Positions 17,400 to 26,520 of a stretch of 56,031 nt of DNA are shown in pieces (the stretch's first letter is position 1; every line of letters begins with the position of its first letter). Source of the DNA: Methanomassiliicoccus sp. (lineage in GTDB: Archaea; Thermoplasmatota; Thermoplasmata; Methanomassiliicoccales; Methanomassiliicoccaceae). The translations under genes and the position numbers were made by a program. Under the pieces are notes generated by a model. That model searched no databases. It was not told the origin of the DNA and saw nothing but the letters and a program-made list of their open reading frames with translations. Where the stretch lies: contig JADFDJ010000015.1 of the NCBI GenBank assembly GCA_018262895.1, positions 1 to 56,031 of the forward strand. Direction: 5' to 3'.

Positions 17400-17822
17400 T
17401 TAAGTCCTAAAGACCACTGAGTACTCCATGGACTTGGCCCCGAAGTACTTCTTGCAGAACTCCGCCGTCAGCTGAGGGGGATATTCCTTGCAGGAGAAGA
17501 CGTCGATGAACGCCCGGTCTGTGTCCTCGGCAAAGTGGCCGGAGATCAGCGAGGTCTCGATTAGCTGAGCGAGCGAGTAACCTGCTACTCTAGGATCGGC
17601 CCCGAACCTTACAACGATCGGATCGCCGAATCGCTTCATACTGATGTACTCACAGAGGTCGATAGAGAACTGCGAAATGACCTCCTTGCTAGAGATCTTC
17701 TTGGGGTCGCAGTCATGAAGGTCAATGGAAGTGAGGAGTCCCCACTCTTCTTCCTTCTTGAACTTGTCTATGCATTCCTCATCGCTCAAACACTTGCCCG
17801 TCCGCGGACTCATGCTATACAT
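17400..17822 (-). CDS. S-adenosylmethionine decarboxylase-like protein
   Basis: The 140-residue protein has the prokaryotic AdoMet decarboxylase core. Ser91, His96 and Cys111 (IETSLISGHFAEDTDRAFIDVFSC) keep the S-x4-H-x14-C spacing of the self-cleaving, pyruvoyl-forming family. The preceding IVVRFGADPRVAGYSLAQLIE strand-helix also fits. The usual ESH at the cleavage site reads E-T-S-L here, so it may be a divergent branch. It would supply decarboxylated AdoMet for polyamine synthesis, but no spermidine synthase is nearby. Confidence 0.68.
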   Translation of the reverse strand: MYSMSPRTGKCLSDEECIDKFKKEEEWGLLTSIDLHDCDPKKISSKEVISQFSIDLCEYISMKRFGDPIVVRFGADPRVAGYSLAQLIETSLISGHFAEDTDRAFIDVFSCKEYPPQLTAEFCKKYFGAKSMEYSVVFRT

Positions 17823-18043
17823 GTCCTATTATCACCTTACCGAGATCCAATTTTGGATTGGGAATGCATGATGAAATCCTGGTATTTGAAATTGATTCCA
17901 TAGAAACTTTTCGAGCACTTTCAAACGCCGTTCATCGAACATCGGTTATCGATATAACCTGTCCCTCTTGGATGTCGCTCCCGGGACATCCCTGGACGAG
18001 GTCAGAAGTCTTAAGAGAAAAAGGCCATACAGAGTCCGATACG

Positions 18044-19192
18044 ATGGGAGCTGGGCTGAAGAACCGGGGGAAGACCCGCGAGGACGTCGACGAACGCCGA
18101 AGGGCCGTGGAAGAGGCTACTGGCACCGATCTCCGGCACATCGGTGGGAAGCCCATCGATCCCGAGGCTGCGGAGAAGAACATCGAGAACATGATCGGTA
18201 CGGTCCAAGTTCCGGTGGGCTTCGTGGGGCCCCTGGACATCAAGGGCGACCACGCCGTGGGGCAGTTCCTGATACCCATGGCCACCACCGAGGGCGCCCT
18301 TCTGGCCTCGGTCAACAGGGGCTGCTCGGTTATCACCGCCTCCGGGGGCGCAACCAGCGTGGTCGTGAAGGACGAGATGGTGCGGGCCCCGGTGTTCCGC
18401 GTCCGCGACACCCGGCACGCCGTCAAGGCCGGTGAGTGGGTGAGGGACAACCTCGCCGTGCTGAAGGACGTGGCGGAGGGCACTACCAGGCACGGCAAGC
18501 TCCTCAGCGCCAACCCCTTCGTGGTCGGGCGCTCCCTTTTCGTCCGCCTGGCATACAGTACCGGTGATGCCATGGGCATGAACATGGCCACCATAGCATC
18601 CGAGGCCGTTGCCAAGGTGGTGGAGAAAGAGACCGGGGCGGTCCTCATATCGGTGTCCGGAAACCTCTGCGTTGACAAGAAGCCGGCGGCGATCAACTCC
18701 ATACTGGGCCGGGGCAAGATCGTCCTGGCCGATGCTACCATCCCGCGTGTCGTCCTGGAGGAGAAGATGCACACCACGCCCGAGGCGGTCGCGGAGACCT
18801 GCTACCGCAAATGCAGCATAGGCTCATCCCTCGCTGCCTCGCTCGGATCCAACGCCCATGCCGCCAACATGCTGGCCGCCCTGTACATCGCCACCGGGCA
18901 GGACCCCGCCCAGGTGGTCGAGGGCAGCATGGTCACCACCACCTGTGAGGTCGTGGACGGCGACCTCTACATCTCCGTGCGCCTTCCGTGCTTGGAGGTG
19001 GGAACCGTGGGCGGCGGTACGCGGCTGCCGTGCCAGGCGGAGGCGCTCAGCATGATGGGGTGCGTCGGCGAGGGTAAGGCTTGGAAGCTGGCGGAGATCG
19101 CGGGGGCCGCGGTCCTGGCCGGAGAGCTTTCCACGTTGTGCGCGCAGTCCGCGGGGCACCTGGGTTCGGCGCACAGCCGGCTGGGGCGGTGA
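18044..19192 (+). CDS. hmgA: Hydroxymethylglutaryl-CoA reductase (class I)
   Basis: The 382-residue enzyme of archaeal isoprenoid lipid synthesis reduces HMG-CoA to mevalonate. The family blocks are intact: ENMIGTVQVPVGFVGPL, MATTEGALLASVNRG, the nucleotide motif GDAMGMNM, SGNLCVDKKPAAIN, GTVGGGTR and C-terminal LAGELSTLCAQSAGHLGSAH with the catalytic His. The open frame reaches 17858, but I prefer the ATG at 18044, which matches the usual N-terminal length. A TATA-like GATATAAC lies near 17950. The gene ends in TGA about 65 bp before amrS. Confidence 0.93.
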   Translation: MGAGLKNRGKTREDVDERRRAVEEATGTDLRHIGGKPIDPEAAEKNIENMIGTVQVPVGFVGPLDIKGDHAVGQFLIPMATTEGALLASVNRGCSVITASGGATSVVVKDEMVRAPVFRVRDTRHAVKAGEWVRDNLAVLKDVAEGTTRHGKLLSANPFVVGRSLFVRLAYSTGDAMGMNMATIASEAVAKVVEKETGAVLISVSGNLCVDKKPAAINSILGRGKIVLADATIPRVVLEEKMHTTPEAVAETCYRKCSIGSSLAASLGSNAHAANMLAALYIATGQDPAQVVEGSMVTTTCEVVDGDLYISVRLPCLEVGTVGGGTRLPCQAEALSMMGCVGEGKAWKLAEIAGAAVLAGELSTLCAQSAGHLGSAHSRLGR

Positions 19193-19258
19193 CGCTACCG
19201 TTCGTCGAGGACGGGAGCACCATTGACAATAGGAATGAATTACCATGTGAATGTGGGT

Positions 19259-20335
19259 ATGATGGAGGCAAGGTGGTGGCATGGGGAGAACGGAGAGGTC
19301 AGGTGCGACCTTTGCCCCCACCGCTGCATCCTTCCAGACGGTGATACCGGGCGGTGCGGGGCCCGCAGGAACGTCGACGGCGAGATGATCTCCCTGACCT
19401 ACGGGAAGGTGTGCGTCCGCAACGTGGACCCCATCGAGAAGAAGCCCATCTTCCACTACCGTCCAGGGTCCAGGGTGCTGTCCCTGGGCACGTTCGGCTG
19501 CAACCTGAGGTGTCTGAACTGCCAGAACGCCGCCCTCGTCAACACGCGCGTCGAGGATGCGCAGTGCACGCCCATGAGCCCCCGGGAGGTGGTCGAAGCC
19601 GCGCTGAAGCAGGGTGTCCAGGGCATCGCCTGGACGTTCAACGAGCCCACAGTGTGGGCGGAGCTCATCATCGACACCGCCAACATCGCCCGCGAGCACG
19701 GCCTCTTCACCATGGTCAACACCAACGGCTACATTCTATCGCCCGCCTCGGAGGAGCTTTTCAGGAGCGTCCAGGTGGCCAACATAGACATCAAGGGGTT
19801 CACCGATGACTTCTACCGTGAGCAGTGCGGGGGCAGTCTCCAGGAGGTCCTGGACGCGTGCGAGGAGGCTCGCCGGCAGGGCACCCACGTGGAGCTCACA
19901 TGCCTCCTCATCCCCGGGCTCAACGACTCGCCCCCGGAGGTGGAGAGGCTGGTCCGCTGGATCGTGGAGAGGATGGGTGAGGACACGCCCCTCTTCCTCT
20001 ACCGCTTCCGGCCGTTCCACCGCTCTGCGCACATCCCCGAGCAGTCCATGGAGAGGATGGAGGAGGCATACGGAATTGCCATCAAAGCAGGCCTGAGGTA
20101 TGTGTACTTCGGGGGGACCGTGGGGGAGAGCCACCAGGACACCCTGTGCCCTTCCTGCGGCCATATGGTGGTGCGGCGCAGGAGCCTGCAGGTAGCTGAC
20201 AAGGTGTGCTTCAAGGACGGTGAGGTGAGCCGCTTCTGCCCCACCTTCGCCGATATAAACGTGGACCTGGACGGCGATATCTGCCCGCGGTGCGGCGGGA
20301 GGGTCGCGATCGTACCGCGGGATGCGCCTCTCTGA
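19259..20335 (+). CDS. amrS: AmmeMemoRadiSam system radical SAM enzyme (AmrS-like)
   Basis: A radical SAM protein of about 358 residues. An N-terminal CDLCPHRC motif is followed by the 4Fe-4S cluster motif CNLRCLNC in GTFGCNLRCLNCQN, WTFNEPTVWAELI, NIDIKGF and LLIPGLNDS. A C-terminal CPSCGHMVV and a CPRCGGRV ribbon follow. It belongs to the AmrS group, usually encoded with AmmeMemoRadiSam partners A and B; neither is in the window, so its role is open. Starts at 19223 (TTG), 19235 and 19259 are all possible; I chose the one nearest the conserved Cys region. Confidence 0.85.
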   Translation: MMEARWWHGENGEVRCDLCPHRCILPDGDTGRCGARRNVDGEMISLTYGKVCVRNVDPIEKKPIFHYRPGSRVLSLGTFGCNLRCLNCQNAALVNTRVEDAQCTPMSPREVVEAALKQGVQGIAWTFNEPTVWAELIIDTANIAREHGLFTMVNTNGYILSPASEELFRSVQVANIDIKGFTDDFYREQCGGSLQEVLDACEEARRQGTHVELTCLLIPGLNDSPPEVERLVRWIVERMGEDTPLFLYRFRPFHRSAHIPEQSMERMEEAYGIAIKAGLRYVYFGGTVGESHQDTLCPSCGHMVVRRRSLQVADKVCFKDGEVSRFCPTFADINVDLDGDICPRCGGRVAIVPRDAPL

Positions 20336-20370
20336 TAAACTAAAAATAGTCTCTCCCCTATCGCTTCGCG

Positions 20371-22026
20371 ATGCCAGTAGTGACCTTTTCCTACGATGAC
20401 CTTATATCCTTGATCGGGAAGGAGGTCAGCTTGGAGACCCTCATGGACAGGGTCCCCCAGCTGGGGGCGGACGTGCACTCCTATGATGAGGGGACCAGGG
20501 AGATGTCCATCGAGTTCTTCCCCGACCGACCCGACCTTTACAGCGTGGAGGGCGCCGCCCGCGCTCTCCGCACCTTCCTGGGCTACGAGAGCGGCCTCAC
20601 CCGGTATCAGGTGGAAGACTCGGACGTGGTCCTCAACCTAGACGAGAGCATCAAGGAGGTCCGCCCGTACATGGTGGCGGGGGTCGTCGAGGACATCACC
20701 ATCACCGACGCCTTCATCCGCTCCCTCATGGAGATGCAGGAGAAGCTTCACCTCACCATGGGGAGGAAGCGCTCCAAGGTGTCCATCGGCATCCACGACA
20801 TGGACAGGGTCACCCCGCCCTTCACCTACAAGGCGGTCGAGCCCGGATCGGTCTCCTTCGTCCCCCTGGGGAAGACGGAGAGCATGGACCTGAGGGAGAT
20901 CCTCCAGCGCCACGAGAAGGGCGTGGACTACGCCTACATCCTGGACGGTAAGGAGAGGTACCCCCTGCTGGTTGACAGCAGGGGTGAGGTGCTCTCGTTC
21001 CCGCCCATAATCAACGGGGTACTGACCACAGTTACCGAGGAGACCAAGAACGTGTTCTTGGACGTCACCGGCACCGACCTCAGTGCCATCTCCGGCGCCC
21101 TCAACATCGTCGCCACCTCCATGGCCGAGAGAGGAGGGAGGATCAAGAGGGTAAAGCTCCAGGGAACGCAGCAGGGCATGACCCCTGACCTGGAGCCCAG
21201 GGAGTGGATGCTGGACGTTGCGGCCACCAACGCCCTTCTGGGCATGGAACTGGATGCCGAGGGCATGGCCAAGGCCCTGGCGAAGATGGGCTTCGAGGCG
21301 GCTCCCGCGGGGGAGCAGGTCCGCGTGCTGGCCCCGGCGTGGAGGCTGGACCTCATCCACCCCGTGGATCTCATGGAGGACGTGGCCAAGGGCCACGGGT
21401 ACGAGAACTTCGGCAAGAGCCTCCCCACCCAGCAGACCTTCGGCTCCGAGCTGCTGGTGAACAAGGCCGCGGACGTGGCCCGCCAGCTCATGGTGGGGTA
21501 CGGCTACATGGAGGCGACCACGCTGACGCTATCGTCAGTGAAGGACCAGTTCGAAAAGATGCGCCTGCCTCAGGGCGAGGTGGTGGAGGTGCTGAACCCC
21601 ATAAGCGAGGACCACACCTGCCTGCGCGTGTCGCTGCTGCCCAGCCTCATGCTGGTTCTCCGCCGCAACAAGCATCGCGACCTTCCTCAGCGCCTGTTCG
21701 AGGTCGGGGACGTGATGAGGGGGATAAAGCGCCGCCGGTACCTGGCTGGTGTCAGTATCTCCGCCCGCGCCTCCTTCACCGAGGTGAAGTCGCTGGTGGA
21801 GAGCATCATGAGGGACCTCTCGGTGAGGTGCGTCATCCAGCCCTCGTCCACAGGGACCTACCTGGAGGGGCGGGGCGCTGACGTCATGGTCAACGGGGCC
21901 TGCATCGGCAGCTTCGGGGAGATCCACCCCCAGGTAATCGTGGACTTCGAGCTGGGGTACCCCATCGCCGCCTTCGAGCTGGACCTCGAGGCCATGACCG
22001 AGGGGAAGCTGGAACGCGTGGCGTGA
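20371..22026 (+). CDS. pheT: Phenylalanyl-tRNA synthetase beta subunit
   Basis: The 551-residue archaeal/eukaryotic-type beta subunit begins MPVVTFSYDDLISLIG. It includes the FFPDRPDLYSVEGAARAL B3-type region, LVDSRGEVLSFPPIIN, the B5 domain (LDVAATNALLGMEL), EDVAKGHGYENF and a catalytic-like C-terminal domain ending GEIHPQVIVDFEL. It pairs with PheS (not in the window) to charge tRNA-Phe. A tRNA-Ser gene starts 41 bp after the stop. Confidence 0.95.
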   Translation: MPVVTFSYDDLISLIGKEVSLETLMDRVPQLGADVHSYDEGTREMSIEFFPDRPDLYSVEGAARALRTFLGYESGLTRYQVEDSDVVLNLDESIKEVRPYMVAGVVEDITITDAFIRSLMEMQEKLHLTMGRKRSKVSIGIHDMDRVTPPFTYKAVEPGSVSFVPLGKTESMDLREILQRHEKGVDYAYILDGKERYPLLVDSRGEVLSFPPIINGVLTTVTEETKNVFLDVTGTDLSAISGALNIVATSMAERGGRIKRVKLQGTQQGMTPDLEPREWMLDVAATNALLGMELDAEGMAKALAKMGFEAAPAGEQVRVLAPAWRLDLIHPVDLMEDVAKGHGYENFGKSLPTQQTFGSELLVNKAADVARQLMVGYGYMEATTLTLSSVKDQFEKMRLPQGEVVEVLNPISEDHTCLRVSLLPSLMLVLRRNKHRDLPQRLFEVGDVMRGIKRRRYLAGVSISARASFTEVKSLVESIMRDLSVRCVIQPSSTGTYLEGRGADVMVNGACIGSFGEIHPQVIVDFELGYPIAAFELDLEAMTEGKLERVA

Positions 22027-22066
22027 CCGAAATGGTTAATATCCCCAAGGAATGTGGCCACCACAG

Positions 22067-22153
22067 GCCGAGGTAGCCAAGTCCGGATCACGGCGCCAGC
22101 CTTGAGAGCTGGTGGTGCCCTGCACCCCGGGAGTTCGAATCTCCCCCTCGGCG
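22067..22153 (+). tRNA. tRNA-Ser(TGA)
   Basis: An 87-nt class II tRNA. Acceptor GCCGAGG pairs with CCTCGGC, discriminator G. The anticodon arm is CCAGC-CTTGAGA-GCTGG (anticodon TGA), followed by a long variable arm and T loop TTCGAAT. Its 3' half is repeated, with damage, at 23061-23089. Confidence 0.93.
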
Positions 22154-22302
22154 CTTCTGGCCTTACCAATAATGGGAGGCAAGAACGAGGATTGTGCGAA
22201 AGAATGGCACCAGTCTCCTCAGGCCATCCACTCGGTCAGAGGGAATACTGGATGATCGAGAACGGAATAGATCTCGGCATACTTCACGCACCAGCCTCGT
22301 AA

Positions 22303-22557
22303 GTGAACAAGCCATCGGCCAGCATGAACGATGCCTTCCATCGGTGGCTTCTGACCGAGAAGGTTGTAAGTGAGCGATCGGCGCAGGAGATCAGGCATAT
22401 GGTTCGGAAAAACCTCCGAGAGATGCCTGAAAAAATCTTGGATGAGAAGAAGGCCACTGACCTGTTGATTTCCATCCTCACATCCAGGCTGACATCGCTG
22501 CCGACTTTGAGGAAAGGGCGGTTGCTGATAGGGCTGTATCTCACGATGGGCTCGTAA
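22303..22557 (+). CDS. Short ORF, possible integrase N-terminal remnant
   Basis: An 84-residue frame from GTG (or 77 from the ATG at 22324) reads FHRWLLTEKVVSERSAQEI and then charged helices. The spacing is reminiscent of the core-binding (SAM-like) domain of tyrosine recombinases, but there are no catalytic residues. The location inside a tRNA-bounded interval makes a remnant integrase plausible; the identity is not established. Confidence 0.35.
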   Translation: MNKPSASMNDAFHRWLLTEKVVSERSAQEIRHMVRKNLREMPEKILDEKKATDLLISILTSRLTSLPTLRKGRLLIGLYLTMGS

Positions 22558-22708
22558 CCTGCTCAAATTTCCTTCTTGAGAGAGGCGAGAGCTACCGACC
22601 TCTTCGGCCATTGCAGAGGAGGTAATAGAGATAACTGGCAACAAGCCTTCCCTTAACACGGCAGGTAAGGGAATCAACGCTCTAGCGATTCCAAAATAAA
22701 ATTTTTTG

Positions 22709-22718
22709 TTTATAAATA
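22709..22718 (+). promoter_or_regulatory. TATA box for a leaderless transcript
   Basis: TTTATAAATA lies with its centre about 25 bases before the A of the ATG at 22739, the archaeal distance from TATA box to transcription start. The transcript would therefore begin at or next to the start codon. Confidence 0.55.
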
Positions 22719-22738
22719 TAGCAGCATTTATATTCTAA

Positions 22739-23035
22739 ATGCTCCAACAATGCCTAGTGAGCATATTGAATGATAACTCCAGTCTTCACCCCGATCCAAA
22801 TCCTCATTTGCGAGGCATTGCACTTTACGTTCTCCTCGCTTGCGGGTCTGTTAGTGGGCTGGTTGGTGTGGCGATGGACCTGGACCACCTTGTGCCAGGA
22901 CTCGAACGGAAAACCCACCTTGCAGTCCTTATTGCTTTTGGCGTTGCCAATGTGCTTTGCTGGGGCGCTTATGCACTGCATCATAGATTTCTGCATAGAT
23001 CCCATTATCTGGCTATGTTAGATCAAGAGCAGTGA
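22739..23035 (+). CDS. Small two-helix membrane protein in the tRNA-Ser element
   Basis: The 98-residue protein has two membrane segments (about 27-48 and 61-80) separated by a DLDHLVPGLERKTH loop, and ends ALHHRFLHRSH. The DLDH plus HH pattern recalls the metal-binding motifs of YdjM/DUF457-type inner-membrane hydrolases, but the protein is much shorter, so a fragment or divergent relative is possible. A TATA box 25 bases before the ATG supports this start. A second hydrophobic frame at 22770-23021 overlaps it and was not chosen. Confidence 0.5.
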   Translation: MLQQCLVSILNDNSSLHPDPNPHLRGIALYVLLACGSVSGLVGVAMDLDHLVPGLERKTHLAVLIAFGVANVLCWGAYALHHRFLHRSHYLAMLDQEQ

Positions 23036-23060
23036 TGTCTCGTTATCATGTTATTTATGA

Positions 23061-23089
23061 CCCGGGAGTTCGTATCTCGCCCTCGGGGC
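23061..23089 (+). repeat. Degenerate copy of the tRNA-Ser 3' end (att-like)
   Basis: These 29 bases match 22126-22154, the T arm and acceptor 3' strand of tRNA-Ser, with about three mismatches. Some mismatches would break base pairs, so this is a fossil attachment site and not a tRNA. Confidence 0.7.
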
Positions 23090-23172
23090 ACTCATTTCTC
23101 ACTCCTTGAGAGTCAACAGTAGGCTCAGCAGGGCTCAGTAAGATACAAGTTCACGCCCACCATCCCCCCTCT

Positions 23173-24093
23173 GTGCGACCGAGGGACTTCCTGGGCAACA
23201 ACGCCTACATGATGATAACCGCGTTGCTCGTGGCCCTGGCCTTCGGCGGCTTTCCCGAGGCCTATCCCAAGATGAACAAGGATGTGGCCATGGGGGCCCT
23301 CATGGTCATGATGTCCTTCTCCCTTTGCAGCATGACCTTCAAGGGCCTGCACCTCAGGGACCACATCCTCTCGGTGCGGGCAGCCTTCGCCCTCTCCTTC
23401 CTTCTGTCCACGGGCACGACCGTGGCCATGGCGTTCCTCTTCGAGGGCGATGTCCGGAACGGGTGGGTCCTGATGGCGGCCGTGCCCTCGGCCGTCTCCG
23501 TCATACCCTTCACCCTGGTGCTGGGAGGGGACCTCGAGGGGACCCTGGTATCCTCCGCTGCCCTTTACCTAATGGCCCTGGTGCTGACCCCGCTGCTCAC
23601 GCTGGCGTTCATCGGGCACGCGGTGAGCGTGGTGACGCTGCTGTGGTACGTAGGAATGCTCATCGCCGTCCCCGTGGCCGTCTCCCGCCCCCTCAGGCGC
23701 GCGAACATCGATCCCTACAAAAGGAGCATGGTCATCAACACTGCCTTCGCGGTGCTGGTCATCTCCGTGGCCGGGGCCAACCGCGGTGTCTTCCTCTCCG
23801 AGCAGGGTCTGCTCATCTCCCTCCTGGCCATAGCCTTCGTGCGCTCCTTCGTCATCGGCATCGCCTGGGAGAGGCTGGCCCGGCGCTGGGAGGTCCCCTG
23901 GTCCCAGAGGGTGCCCCAGGTCCTGTTCGCCACACACAAGAACACAGGGATGGCGGCCGCATTGGCGATTGCCCTCCTGGGGGAGGTCGCGGCCATTCCC
24001 GCCACCATCTGCATGACCGTGGACATCGCCTGGCTCATCTACCTGAGCCACTACATGTACCCTCACGACAAGCGCCCAGCCATCCGTCGATAA
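23173..24093 (+). CDS. Bile acid:sodium symporter (BASS) family transporter
   Basis: The 306-residue membrane protein has about nine to ten helices. The first repeat contains FKGLHLRDH and AVPSAVSVIPFTLVLGG, and the second FATHKNTGMAAALAIALLG, matching the paired crossover motifs of the BASS fold. BASS members move organic anions with Na+; the substrate here cannot be deduced. The start is GTG with no obvious Shine-Dalgarno. It is transcribed toward the Lon-like gene, 42 bp away. Confidence 0.78.
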   Translation: MRPRDFLGNNAYMMITALLVALAFGGFPEAYPKMNKDVAMGALMVMMSFSLCSMTFKGLHLRDHILSVRAAFALSFLLSTGTTVAMAFLFEGDVRNGWVLMAAVPSAVSVIPFTLVLGGDLEGTLVSSAALYLMALVLTPLLTLAFIGHAVSVVTLLWYVGMLIAVPVAVSRPLRRANIDPYKRSMVINTAFAVLVISVAGANRGVFLSEQGLLISLLAIAFVRSFVIGIAWERLARRWEVPWSQRVPQVLFATHKNTGMAAALAIALLGEVAAIPATICMTVDIAWLIYLSHYMYPHDKRPAIRR

Positions 24094-24135
24094 CGTCTTT
24101 TTATAACATCGCCTACCATTCTATTTCGATACATC

Positions 24136-26502
24136 ATGATCCCGGAACTTACCTATGACCAGGCCCGAAAGGTGATGGACGAGAAGGCGTTCACATGCGA
24201 CAGCACGGAGGAGATCAAGCCGCTGGAGACGATCCTGGGCCAGGAGAGGGCCCTCAGGGCCCTGAACCTGGGGCTGCGGATCAAGGACAAGGGCTTCAAC
24301 ATATTCATCTCCGGGGTACAGGGGACGGGCAGGAAGTCGGCCATCCAGGACTTCTCCACGGCCCTGGCGGTGAAGCAGCCGGTGCCGTCGGACTGGTGCT
24401 ACGTCAACAACTTCGTCGACTCCTCCCGGCCCCGTGCCATCTCCCTGGTCGCCGGTCAGGGCGCGTCCTTCAAGAAGGCCATGGAGCGCCTGGTGACGCA
24501 GATACCGCCCGCCCTCAGGGAGGCGTTCGAGAGCGCGGAGTACGCCAAGCAGCGGGAGGCGATCGTGCAGAAGATAAACCAGGAGAGGAACGAGATCGTG
24601 GCCAACATCAACGCCCTGGCCAAGGAGGCCGGGTTCCTCCTGCAGCCGTCGCCCGTGGGCATCGCCCTCACGCCTATCGTGGAGGGACGCCCCCTCACCG
24701 AGGCCGACTTCCAGCAGCTGCCCCCGGCGCTGCAGAAGAAGATCAACGAGGAGCGTGAGGCCCTTAACAGCAAGATGGGGGAGATGTTCCGGCCCCTGCA
24801 AGAGACGATGCGCAAGGTGGACAAGGAGCTGCTGGACCTGAACCGGAGGGTGGCGGCCTTCGCAGTGGTGCCGTACATCGGAGGGGTGCGCGACGAGTTC
24901 CGCGAGAACCATGAGGTCATAGAGTACCTGGAGGAGGTGCAGAACGACATCGTGGACAACGTCCCCCTCTTCCTGAGCGCTCAAGCCAAGGAGCAGAACG
25001 CGCCGGTGGTCGATCCCACCCGCAACTACAGGGTCAATCTCATCGTCGACAACTCCAAGACCGTGGGCGCCCCGGTGCTCTCCGAGTTCAACCCCACGTA
25101 CGTCCGCCTCTTCGGCTACTCGGAGCGGGAGGCGAGGTTCGGCGCGCTGGTGACCGACTACACCATGATCCGCGCGGGCACGGCCCACCTGGCCAACGGC
25201 GGGTACCTCATCATCCCGGTGGAGAGGATGTTCCAGGACCCCATGGTGTGGGAGGGTCTGAAGCAGACCATCTCCACGGGCAAGCTGGAGCTGGAGGACC
25301 CGGTCTCAAGGATGGGGTACATGGTGACCAAGACCCTGAGGCCGGAGCCCATACCCTTCGATGCCAAGATAATACTGATCGGGAACCCGCAGGTCTATAA
25401 TATACTATACAACCTGGACCCGGACTTCAAGGAGCTGTTCAAGGTCAAGGCCGACTTCGACACGGAGATGGACCGTACCCCTGAGAACATCGAGCTGTAC
25501 ACCAGCTTCATGTGCTCTCTGGTCACGAAGGAAGGTCTGCTCCACCTCGATCCCTCCGCATTGGCTGCGGTGGTCGAGCACGCCTCGCGGATGGCCGATG
25601 ACCAGGAGAAGATGACCACCCAGTTCGCCAGGGTCGCGGACATCGTCCGGGAGGCGTCCTTCTACGCGCAGCAGGAGGGCTCCAAGACCATCTCCCGCAA
25701 GCACATCCTGCAGCAGCTGGAGGAGAGGGAGTACCGCTCCAACCTGATCCAGAAGAAGATCGAGGAGTCGGTGATAAAGGGACTCTACCTCATAGACATC
25801 ACAGGTGCGAAGGTGGGGCAGATCAACGGGCTGGCGGTGTTCAGCGTGGGAGACTATGCTTTCGGCCGTCCTTCCCGCATCACCGCCACCGTGGGGATCG
25901 GCCGCGAGGGCATCGTGGACATCGAGAGGCTGGCGCAGATGGGAGGGGCCACGCACACCAAGGGCGTCCTCATCCTGAGCGGTTTCCTGCACGAGCGCTA
26001 TGCCCGCACCGTGCCTCTGTCGCTGTCGGCCCGCCTGGTCTTCGAGCAGTCCTACTCCGGCGTGGACGGTGATAGTGCGTCAAGCACCGAGCTCTACGCG
26101 ATACTGTCCGCCCTGTCGGGCGTGCCCATCCGACAGAACATCGCCGTCACCGGCTCCGTGAACCAGAAGGGGGAGGTCCAGGCCATCGGCGGGGTGAACC
26201 AGAAGGTAGAGGGGTTCTACGAGACGTGCAAGGCCCTGGGCCTGACCGGCGACCAGGGGTGCATGATACCATACCCCAACGTGCAGAACCTCATGCTCAA
26301 GGAGGAGGTCGTCCAGGCCATCAAGGACGGCAAGTTCCACATATGGCCGGTGAGGACCATCGACGAGGGGATAGAGGTGCTGACGGCGAGGCCCGCGGGG
26401 GTGAGGAAGGAGGACGGCACCTTCGAGGAGGGTACCATCAACGACCTGGTGCAGAAGAGGCTGCAGGAAATGGCCGAGGCGGTCAAGGCCTTCCACCTCT
26501 GA
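24136..26502 (+). CDS. YcbZ/LonC-type ATP-dependent protease
   Basis: The 788-residue protein has an N-terminal AAA region with Walker A GVQGTGRKSA (about 59-68), a long coiled-coil insertion (about 130-250), the rest of the ATPase (AHLANGGYLIIP), and a C-terminal Lon protease domain. The Ser-Lys dyad lies in GVDGDSASSTELYAILSAL and SVNQKGEVQAIGG. It matches the AAA_32-plus-Lon group common in bacteria (YcbZ) and lacks the membrane helices of archaeal LonB. It probably degrades damaged proteins in the cytosol. Confidence 0.88.
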   Translation: MIPELTYDQARKVMDEKAFTCDSTEEIKPLETILGQERALRALNLGLRIKDKGFNIFISGVQGTGRKSAIQDFSTALAVKQPVPSDWCYVNNFVDSSRPRAISLVAGQGASFKKAMERLVTQIPPALREAFESAEYAKQREAIVQKINQERNEIVANINALAKEAGFLLQPSPVGIALTPIVEGRPLTEADFQQLPPALQKKINEEREALNSKMGEMFRPLQETMRKVDKELLDLNRRVAAFAVVPYIGGVRDEFRENHEVIEYLEEVQNDIVDNVPLFLSAQAKEQNAPVVDPTRNYRVNLIVDNSKTVGAPVLSEFNPTYVRLFGYSEREARFGALVTDYTMIRAGTAHLANGGYLIIPVERMFQDPMVWEGLKQTISTGKLELEDPVSRMGYMVTKTLRPEPIPFDAKIILIGNPQVYNILYNLDPDFKELFKVKADFDTEMDRTPENIELYTSFMCSLVTKEGLLHLDPSALAAVVEHASRMADDQEKMTTQFARVADIVREASFYAQQEGSKTISRKHILQQLEEREYRSNLIQKKIEESVIKGLYLIDITGAKVGQINGLAVFSVGDYAFGRPSRITATVGIGREGIVDIERLAQMGGATHTKGVLILSGFLHERYARTVPLSLSARLVFEQSYSGVDGDSASSTELYAILSALSGVPIRQNIAVTGSVNQKGEVQAIGGVNQKVEGFYETCKALGLTGDQGCMIPYPNVQNLMLKEEVVQAIKDGKFHIWPVRTIDEGIEVLTARPAGVRKEDGTFEEGTINDLVQKRLQEMAEAVKAFHL

Positions 26503-26520
26503 GCCATAAATCCAGACAAC

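Larger units (their letters stand above)
22126..23089. mobile_element. Decayed element integrated at tRNA-Ser
   Basis: The interval between the tRNA-Ser 3' half (22126-22154) and its degenerate copy (23061-23089) has lower GC than the flanking genes and holds only two short frames, one of them integrase-like in character. This is the footprint expected of an integrated element that has lost most of its cargo. Confidence 0.5.

Noticed and set aside
22770-23021. Hydrophobic 83-residue frame overlapping the 98-residue membrane protein
   Set aside because: The other frame has a TATA box at the right distance for its ATG and a metal-site-like DLDH/HH pattern; only one is likely to be real.
23061-23089. 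A second tRNA-Ser gene
   Set aside because: Only the T arm and 3' acceptor strand are present and some mismatches break pairing.
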